Positions 7,475 to 14,700 of a stretch of DNA of 25,818 bases are shown in pieces. A program made the position numbers and the translations under genes. Numbering within the stretch: position 1 is the first letter of the stretch; each line of letters begins with the position of its first letter. The DNA comes from an uncultured Clostridia bacterium (lineage in GTDB: Bacteria; Bacillota; Clostridia; Christensenellales; UBA1242): positions 1-25,818 of the forward strand of contig CALNBM010000045.1 in NCBI GenBank assembly GCA_937874195.1. The letters are read 5' to 3'. The notes under the pieces were generated by a model that did not search any database, had not been told where the DNA came from, and was given only the letters and a program-made list of their open reading frames with translations.

Positions 7475-8740
7475 TTAATTCATATTTTTAGCCAATATTT
7501 CTGCGGTTTCCAGTAACACTGTTTTTTCATTTATAATTTTTTCTTCTAAACAAAGGTTAAATAATATTTGCTTTATTTTAGAAACATATTTATTTTCTAT
7601 GTTAGCTCTTATTAAAAGTTCAATGTTAGTTATATCCAGTTGGCTTTCGTTTAGTGGAATATTTTTAGCTTTGTAAATATCCACTTCATTATCGAGTAGG
7701 GTGGTAATACTTGGAGAAATTCCTCTTAAAAAGTTTTTAATTTCTTCGCTTGTATTAAAATAATCACAAATAAGTTCGAGCGACGGAGTTGGATTTTTAA
7801 CAAAGGAATATTGTAAAATAATATATGTGGAAAATATATCCGCTATTTGTCTATTACTTAAACTTAGTCCATCATTTCCAAAAATTTTATGACAAGCAAA
7901 TATAATTTGATCCTTAGTGTTTAATTGGTAATCAAAATATGAAGCAAGCACTGTCATACAAAAAGCTGTGTAACGAGACTCACACGGAGCATCATAAAAC
8001 TTAAAGTGTTTTAAATGTATTTGCAAATTAGCGGTGGCAGGGATAATGTATTTAAAACACTCAAATTTTTTTAGCAGTTGCAAAAATGTTTTAGTGTTTG
8101 CGTGATTACATGCTATGGTCATTTTTTCAAATTCATCCACCACACGCTCTTTAGAAATATCTTTAAGTTGGTGGCGGTTTTTAATTGCACTTGATAATGT
8201 TTTTTTATTAATAGTAAACTCAAGTGTTGTTGCAAATCTAATTAAGCGAAGTATGCGAAGTCCATCAACTTTAAAAACATCGTTATTTATTATTTTTAAT
8301 TGTCTTTTTTTAATGTCTTTAACGCCACCAAAAAAGTCTATTATTTTATTTTCCTTTATATCATAATAAATAGCGTTAGCAGTGAAATCTCGCCTAAGTG
8401 CATCGCATTTAATATCATTTATAAACTCCACATGCTCAGGGCTATGGCCACCGTCATTTGCATAGGTGTCTTTTCTAAAAGTGGTATGCTCATAACTTTC
8501 ACTGCCTGCTATAATTTTAACTGTGCCAAGTTTTTTACTAATAAGTTTATGATTCCAGCCCAAAGTTTCAACTATTTCTATTATTTTTTCTGTGCTAAAC
8601 GATGAACATATATCAATATCATAAGCAGGAATTGATAGCAAAACATTTCTAACATACCCGCCAACAATAAAAAGTTTTCCGCCCGAACTTTGGCAGGCAG
8701 AAGAAAACTTTTTTAGGTTTTGCGAAAGAGAAAAGTCCAT
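7475..8740 (-). CDS. cca: CCA tRNA nucleotidyltransferase (class II)
   Basis: Predicted nucleotidyltransferase adding or repairing the 3' CCA of tRNAs from CTP and ATP. The head domain shows FIVGGYVRN at 24-32, the catalytic acids D41 and D43 in YDIDI, the E84-TTFR strand, and DALRRDFTANAIYYD at 113-127. FFGGVKDI then leads into the VDGLRILRLIRFATTLEF segment that usually reads ED-x-LR-x-LR. The remainder is helical and poorly conserved, as is normal. The length of 421 residues fits. The start has an AAGGAT ribosome site. The conserved Asp of GGxVRD is Asn here (N32), an odd change. Poly(A) polymerases share this fold, so sequence alone does not exclude a CC- or A-adding specialist. The tRNA-Ala and the partial tRNA-Ile in this window carry an encoded CCA, so for them the enzyme would mainly do repair. 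It lies 263 bp downstream of leuS on the same strand. Confidence 0.9.
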   Translation of the reverse strand: MDFSLSQNLKKFSSACQSSGGKLFIVGGYVRNVLLSIPAYDIDICSSFSTEKIIEIVETLGWNHKLISKKLGTVKIIAGSESYEHTTFRKDTYANDGGHSPEHVEFINDIKCDALRRDFTANAIYYDIKENKIIDFFGGVKDIKKRQLKIINNDVFKVDGLRILRLIRFATTLEFTINKKTLSSAIKNRHQLKDISKERVVDEFEKMTIACNHANTKTFLQLLKKFECFKYIIPATANLQIHLKHFKFYDAPCESRYTAFCMTVLASYFDYQLNTKDQIIFACHKIFGNDGLSLSNRQIADIFSTYIILQYSFVKNPTPSLELICDYFNTSEEIKNFLRGISPSITTLLDNEVDIYKAKNIPLNESQLDITNIELLIRANIENKYVSKIKQILFNLCLEEKIINEKTVLLETAEILAKNMN

Positions 8741-8873
8741 TGCTTATCCTTTTCTAAGTGATATATTTTTTTGCATTGTTTAAAAAAACCAAGTTATCTT
8801 TTTAGAAAAATTTATTAATTTTTTATAAAAATATGAAATTTTAAAAAAAAGAGTAAAAGGTTAAATGAATTAA

Positions 8874-8929
8874 TCGCTCGCCTACGCAAATTGGGCGGAC
8901 TTGTGCGACACAGTAATTGTGTTTTTTTT
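8874..8929 (+). ncRNA. candidate small structured RNA ending in a T-run
   Basis: In the leuS-cca gap a GC-richer island can fold with nested stems, 8874-8877 with 8905-8908 and 8879-8882 with 8894-8897. A second hairpin (8908-8913 with 8917-8922, 3-nt loop) is followed by eight T residues, which looks like a plus-strand terminator. No plus-strand gene lies upstream. It could be a short RNA, an antisense element to the leuS-cca transcript, or chance. Confidence 0.25.
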
Positions 8930-8934
8930 AAAAA

Positions 8935-8957
8935 TTATGCTAGTTAAAAATGCATAG
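8935..8957 (-). terminator. weak possible terminator after leuS
   Basis: On the minus strand, ATGCTA and TAGCAT form a 6-bp stem with a 12-nt loop, followed by AATTTTT. It is weak enough that read-through from leuS into cca is likely. Confidence 0.3.
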
Positions 8958-9003
8958 CATCACAGATACAAGCCATAGGTATAAGGCAGTGAGAATATTA
9001 TAT

Positions 9004-11433
9004 TTAAACAATAATATTAACCAATCTATTTTTTATAACAATAACTTTTTTAACTTGTTGTTTTCCAATAACTTCTTTGATTTTTTGGTTTTTCAAGCAT
9101 ACTTGTGTGATTTCATCATGATTAAGGGTGGTGGAAACATTTAATTTTGTTATTATTTTGTTATTTATTTGCACAGCTATTTCCACTTCGTCTAAAACTA
9201 TTTTGCTTGCATCATATTTTGGATAGGAACAATCAAAAATAGTTTTAACTTGCTCGTATCCAACCATGCGTGAAAAATATTCCTCCGCAATGTGAGGCAT
9301 GATAGGTGCAATAATTAAGTTTAAAGTGTGAACGGACTCCTTAAATAGTTTGTTGTTTTTATTCAAATAAGAATCATACTTATAAAGGGCGTTCACAAGC
9401 TCCATGATTCGCGCAACTGCCGTGTTAAAAGAAAACACTTCAAAATTTTCGCTGACACTTTTAATAGTGCTATGAAGAACATAGTCTAATTGTTTTTCTT
9501 CACTTCCATATTGATTGCCATTACTATCTGTTGTTTCAATAGCTTTTTCATATAATCTGCATAGCCTTTCTGTGAATTTTTGCATAGCAGCTATGCCTGC
9601 ACCGCTCCATGGTCCGCCTTCCAAATAGTTGAATCCAAACATTAAATAAAGGCGTAAAATGTCGGTGCCATAAATTTTAATAATTTCGTCGGCAGAAACA
9701 GTGTTACCCTTGCTTTTACTCATTTTTTGCCCGTCTTCGCCCAATATTAAACCTTGATGCACTAAACTTTTAAAAGGTTCGTCAAAATTTATATAGCCTT
9801 TATCATAAAGAAATTTTGTTATAAAGCGTGAATAAAGCAAATGCCCGTTGGCATGCTCAATTCCGCCGACATATTTGTCAACTGGCAGCATTTTATTTAT
9901 TAGTTTTGTATCAAAAGGTCTTTTATCATTTTTAGCATCCGGATATCGCAAATAATACCACGACGAGCAAACAAAAGTGTCTAGTGTGTCTGGGTCGCGC
10001 TTTGCCGGAAGATTGCATTTCGGACAGGTGGTGTTGATATATTCATCGATAGAAGCGAGAGGTGAAGTGCCTTTTGGTGACCAATCCACATTGTATGGAA
10101 GAGTTACAGGCAAATCTTTTTCTTGTACAGGTACTACTCCGCACTTTTCACAATGGATAATTGGAATAGGGCAACCCCAATAACGCTGACGAGAAACCGA
10201 CCAATCACGCAATCGATAGTTAGTTTTTTTATTTCCTGCGTTCATGTTTTCTAGCGTTTCTAGAATCTCTTTTATAGCCTCTTCGCTTTTCAGCCCGTTA
10301 AATTTATCGCTGTTTATAAGTGTGCCATATTCTTCAAACGGAAGTTCGCTTTTATCTTTGCTTTCTATAACCCGTTTAATTGGTAAATTATATTTTTTAG
10401 CGAAATCATAATCTCTAGAGTCGTGTGCTGCCACACCCATAACAGCACCAGTACCATAAGATGCAATAACATAATCGCCCACAAAAATAGGAACTTTATT
10501 TCCCGATAGCGGATTTAAAACATAACTGCCTGTGAACACGCCAGTTTTTTCGCCAGAGGTTCTATCAAGTTCTGTTTTGCGTTCCGCTCTTTTGATATAT
10601 TCTTTAACGCTTTTTTCTTGTTCTAAAGTTATTAACTGCTCAACATTTTCGTATTCTGGAGAAACAACAATAAAGGTTACGCCATAAAGAGTGTCGGCGC
10701 GGGATGTGAATGTACGAATTTCGCGAGTGGAATTTTCTAGTTTAAAAGCAATTTCGCCACCTATCGATTTATCTATCCAATTTTTTTGTGAATGAATAGT
10801 GATTGCAGGCCAGTCAATTTTTTTATGATCTTCAAGCAGTCGTTCGGCATAGTCTGTTATTTTAAAATACCATTGTGTTAAATTTTTATGCTTAATTTCG
10901 CTATTACATCTTTCGCACTTTTCTGCTATAACTTGTTCATTGGATAGAACGGTATTGCAAGATGGACACCAGTTCACGGGTGCAGTTTTTTGATAAGCAA
11001 GCCCGTTTTTATATAACTCTAAAAAAAGCCACTGTGTCCATTTATAGTAACTTGGATCGTGTGAATTTAGTTGATAATCCCAATCAAACATTGCGTCCAT
11101 ACCATCAAGTTGTTTTTCCATTGTTGCAATATTCTTTTCTGTGCTGTCCTTAGGGTGGATTCCTGTTTTAATTGCGTAGTTTTCGGCAGGCAATCCAAAA
11201 GAATCAAATCCCATAGGTTGGAAAATCTCATATCCCTGCATCTTTTTAAATCTACCAAAACTATCACTAACGCCATAGTTCCACCAATGACCTAAGTGAA
11301 GGTTTGCACCACTTGGATAACTGAACATTTCTAACAGGTAATATTTCTTATTAATATTATCTTTATTAAACTTATGGCATTTGTTTTCTTTCCAATAGTT
11401 ATGCCATTTCTTTTCTATCGCAATGAAATCCAT
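9004..11433 (-). CDS. leuS: leucyl-tRNA synthetase
   Basis: Predicted LeuRS, which attaches leucine to tRNA-Leu with ATP in the cytosol (class Ia synthetase). The nucleotide site motifs are HLGH at 46-49 and KMSKS at 570-574. Zinc-type cysteine pairs occur in the connective regions (CPSC with CERC, and CEKC with CPKC). The editing (CP1) domain has TSRADTLYGVTF and GTGAVMGVAAHDSRD, where most relatives read VPAHD. The CSSWYYLRYPD and VDKYVGGIEHANGHLLYSRF segments are typical bacterial LeuRS. At 809 residues it is full length, close to Bacillus LeuRS. The ATG has an AAGGAC ribosome site. No T-box leader is seen upstream; a conventional promoter lies 36 bp before the gene. It is probably co-transcribed, at least partly, with cca. 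Confidence 0.97.
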   Translation of the reverse strand: MDFIAIEKKWHNYWKENKCHKFNKDNINKKYYLLEMFSYPSGANLHLGHWWNYGVSDSFGRFKKMQGYEIFQPMGFDSFGLPAENYAIKTGIHPKDSTEKNIATMEKQLDGMDAMFDWDYQLNSHDPSYYKWTQWLFLELYKNGLAYQKTAPVNWCPSCNTVLSNEQVIAEKCERCNSEIKHKNLTQWYFKITDYAERLLEDHKKIDWPAITIHSQKNWIDKSIGGEIAFKLENSTREIRTFTSRADTLYGVTFIVVSPEYENVEQLITLEQEKSVKEYIKRAERKTELDRTSGEKTGVFTGSYVLNPLSGNKVPIFVGDYVIASYGTGAVMGVAAHDSRDYDFAKKYNLPIKRVIESKDKSELPFEEYGTLINSDKFNGLKSEEAIKEILETLENMNAGNKKTNYRLRDWSVSRQRYWGCPIPIIHCEKCGVVPVQEKDLPVTLPYNVDWSPKGTSPLASIDEYINTTCPKCNLPAKRDPDTLDTFVCSSWYYLRYPDAKNDKRPFDTKLINKMLPVDKYVGGIEHANGHLLYSRFITKFLYDKGYINFDEPFKSLVHQGLILGEDGQKMSKSKGNTVSADEIIKIYGTDILRLYLMFGFNYLEGGPWSGAGIAAMQKFTERLCRLYEKAIETTDSNGNQYGSEEKQLDYVLHSTIKSVSENFEVFSFNTAVARIMELVNALYKYDSYLNKNNKLFKESVHTLNLIIAPIMPHIAEEYFSRMVGYEQVKTIFDCSYPKYDASKIVLDEVEIAVQINNKIITKLNVSTTLNHDEITQVCLKNQKIKEVIGKQQVKKVIVIKNRLVNIIV

Positions 11434-11468
11434 AGAAATGCGTCCTTTTTATTTAAAGTATTGGCACA

Positions 11469-11497
11469 ATATTATCACAACTATTTGTTTTTTGCAA
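11469..11497 (-). promoter_or_regulatory. sigma-A-type promoter of leuS
   Basis: On the minus strand TTGCAA (11492-11497) and TAATAT (11469-11474) are separated by exactly 17 bp. The start site would be near 11462, giving a leader of about 30 nt. Confidence 0.6.
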
Positions 11498-11596
11498 ATT
11501 AATTAGAAATTTTAATTAATGATATTAAAGCAATTTGCAGATAATAATTAAATAAAATTAATCCGAAATTCAAACGAAATAACAATCAAGATTTAT

Positions 11597-11625
11597 TTGA
11601 CTAAGATTAGCGAAAATTGTATAAT
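11597..11625 (+). promoter_or_regulatory. near-consensus promoter of the giant lipoprotein
   Basis: TTGACT at 11597-11602 and TATAAT at 11620-11625 have 17-bp spacing, one mismatch from the full sigma-A consensus. Transcription from about 11632 would give a 110-nt leader. This is the strongest promoter in the window and suggests high expression. Confidence 0.8.
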
Positions 11626-11741
11626 AAAAGTGTTTATGAAAAATGGAAGAAAAGGTTATTAAATTAAAAGCAAAAATAAATAAACTCCGCGTTCCTTTTC
11701 TCTAATAGCTCTACTTATTTGAAGCAATTAAAGGAGTATGT

Positions 11742-14700
11742 ATGAATAAGTTATCGAGAGTTTTAGTATTAACATTTATTTGTTTTATGCTAGGTATATC
11801 TTTTAGTGGATGCGGGAAAGTGTCATATACTGTTTCTTTTGTGTCTAAAGGCGGAAGCACAGTTGCAAGCCAAACAGTGGATGAAAATGGATATGTATCT
11901 GTTCCCACCCCTCCAACTAAAGATAAAGCAATTTTTGAAGGTTGGTTTTCCGATAGCAATACGCAGTTTCCTTGGGATTTTGAAACTATGCAGATTAAAG
12001 GAAACACAACTCTTTATGCTAAGTGGGAAGATATTTCGGTTTTAAATATCACTTTCGAAGACGATACAATAGAAAATTATGGATATGAATTGGAAAGTGT
12101 TAGTGGAATAAAAACCATTGAACATTCGCAAAATTTTTCCTTTAATTTGAAAGTTGATATTTCGCGATTAAATGACGAAAGCTTAATTGTTACCGCAAAC
12201 GGCGAGCAGTTAGAAGAAGATAATGCAATAGTGCAAGGGCAATTAAAAATATATACTTTTGTTTTATCATCTGTAACCTATCATCAAGAAATTGAAGTAA
12301 GTGGTCTGACTAAAAAAACATTTAGAGCAATAGTGGAATCACCGATTGGATATAATATTGAGGACTTCGAAGGCTATAACAAAGATTCTATTAAACACGG
12401 AGATGAATATAAGTTCACAGTGGTCTTACAGGAAGGTTATAAAAAACAAAATTTTGAAGTATCGTCAAATAGTGAGCCACTTACAGCGAATCTTGACGGC
12501 GTGTTCACAATATCAAATGTTATAAATAATAATATCATAACCGTTATGGGCGTGGTTAAAAAAACTTATACAGTAACAATTAATGAAACAAGAAATCAGG
12601 AAAGTGATTTTACCATTGAAAAAGATTATAACCAAATATTACATGGGGAATCTTACCATTTCACTGTAACGATTAATGAAAAGTATGATAAAACGCAAGT
12701 GGAAGATTTTATTTCTGTTGTTATAAATAGTAATAATGTTACTCCAACTTTTATTAAATCGGGTAATGTTTACAATTTTAGTATTTCTGCAACGAGCGTT
12801 GCTGGAAATATTTTTATATCTTTAAATTCCACCACATGGCAAGAAAATATATATGTGGTAACACTGCCTTTAAACCCATCTGGTTACACCATAACTGCCT
12901 CTTCTCACACACCTATAGAAGCAGGGGGAAATGCGTTTGAAGTAAACCACCTTGCAACTTTTGTGGCAGAAATTACTTTACTTGAAGGTTATCAACATTG
13001 CAGAGATTTTAGAGTAAATTTTGCAGGAACATCTATGAGTAAAGATGTTATTTTAATTAACGGCGTTATAACAATTACGGGAATAAATAGCGACGGTGAA
13101 TTATCACTCCAAAATTTAAGCCCTAACCAATTTACAGCAGAAGCAGCAGATGAAACAGGTTATGAAATTATTTCAATATCTTCTGCGAGCATTGAGGAAG
13201 ATGGGCAGTACACATTTGAAGTAAGTTTGCAAGATTCTCATGAACTTATTGGCGAAGACAGTATGATTGAATATCAAACTTATTTACTTGATAATCCTTA
13301 CACAGTAGGAGATGAAAGCTATACTTCAACTTTTGGAACAGTTAATTTAGTTTGTAATAGCGAGGGTGTAAACCGTTTTACAATATCCCATGTTACAGGA
13401 AATTTGAAAATTAAATTAACCAACATTAAAATCAAAGAATATAATATCACTCTTCCTGATAATGGAACTAATGTTGGCTTTACTCTTTCTTCTGAAATTT
13501 TACCAAACGAATATGGTAAGTATGTTATTCCGCATGGTCAAAGTTTTACCTTTACAGCCACTTTAAATAGCGAATACTCGCTGGCAATACATGATATAAA
13601 AATTGATATTGATGGGCAAGAATTTTATCCAAGTGATAAAGATGTTAATAATGCTATCGCAACTTTTAAAATCATTAATATAAAAAGAAACATGGTTGTT
13701 TCTGTTATTAACGCTTTGAAAAATGAATTTGAAGTTAGGTTTAACGCGTTTGTTACTAGAAATGGGAAATTAGTGCAAGGCCGTTTTATAAACCACACAG
13801 AAAGCGGATATATAGATGAGTTCACTTATAGTGTAATAGTTCAACGTAATACTAACGCGACTCCGCCACTGATAGACAATATTGAATTACCTGCTGGTTA
13901 TAAGTTAAGCAGTTCTGCCTGGATAGGTAATTTTCAAAATGTGAATAGCGACCTTAATATTTCTGCGAACTTTATACCAGAAAACTATAAAATTAGTTAT
14001 GTGTTAGCAAACGGAATTAATCACCCAGATAATATAAACACACCAGATGAAAGAAAAAATTTCACAATAGAAGACGTGGACAACGGGTTGATTTTAAAAG
14101 ATGCAACGCGCGCACAGTATACTTTTGCAGGGTGGTTTAAAGATGCAGACAAAACGATTAAACTTATTGATAATAAAATTGAAAGTATTGGAAATATAAC
14201 TCTTTATGCTAGTTGGGTGTTAGAAGTGGGCGCAGGAAAAACTTTTGAAAACCTGCAAGATGCAGTAAACAATTCTAACGCATTTGATACGATTTTAATT
14301 TATGACGGCATCTATAATAAGGGTGCAAATTTCAATCACTCGTTAAAATTAATAGCCGCACCAAATAACCTTGCAGTGGTATTTAATGTTGAGCAATCCA
14401 ATTTATATCAATATGGAAGCATTCGATATGCGTTCGGTTATTCAAACACAAGTGTGAAAATAAATGTAACAATAGAAAATATAAGTATTATTGTGCCGAT
14501 AACGGCCAATGTGCATGGTGTTTATTTATGTAATGCAAATTTATTTATGTGCGGTGTTGAAGTTAGTGGTGGACAATATGCTGTTAGAACAACCGGTAAT
14601 TACGACAGTGTGATTATTGAACAGTGTACTTTTAACGGATTACTTGGAAATGGTGCATCTATTTGGGTTAACACTTTTGCGCAAAGCACTATATTTAAAG

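Larger units (their letters stand above)
11434..11741. other. divergent promoter region leuS / giant lipoprotein
   Basis: A gap of 308 bp holding one well-formed promoter for each flanking gene (given separately). No T-box anti-terminator or specifier structure for leuS was recognised. The rightward leader of about 110 nt contains two very short open frames without ribosome sites, at 11636 and 11643. Confidence 0.6.

Noticed and set aside
8950..9144. A rightward 64-codon frame in the leuS 3' region
   Set aside because: It mostly overlaps the antisense strand of leuS, has no ribosome site, and its residues are low complexity (Asn/Phe rich).
11434..11596. A T-box riboswitch upstream of leuS
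   Set aside because: The leader from the predicted promoter is only about 30 nt, and no T-box consensus or anti-terminator is visible.
11643..11705. A 20-codon frame in the leader of the giant lipoprotein
   Set aside because: It has no Shine-Dalgarno, and its Lys-rich composition is what AT-rich DNA gives by chance. It is too weak to call a leader peptide.
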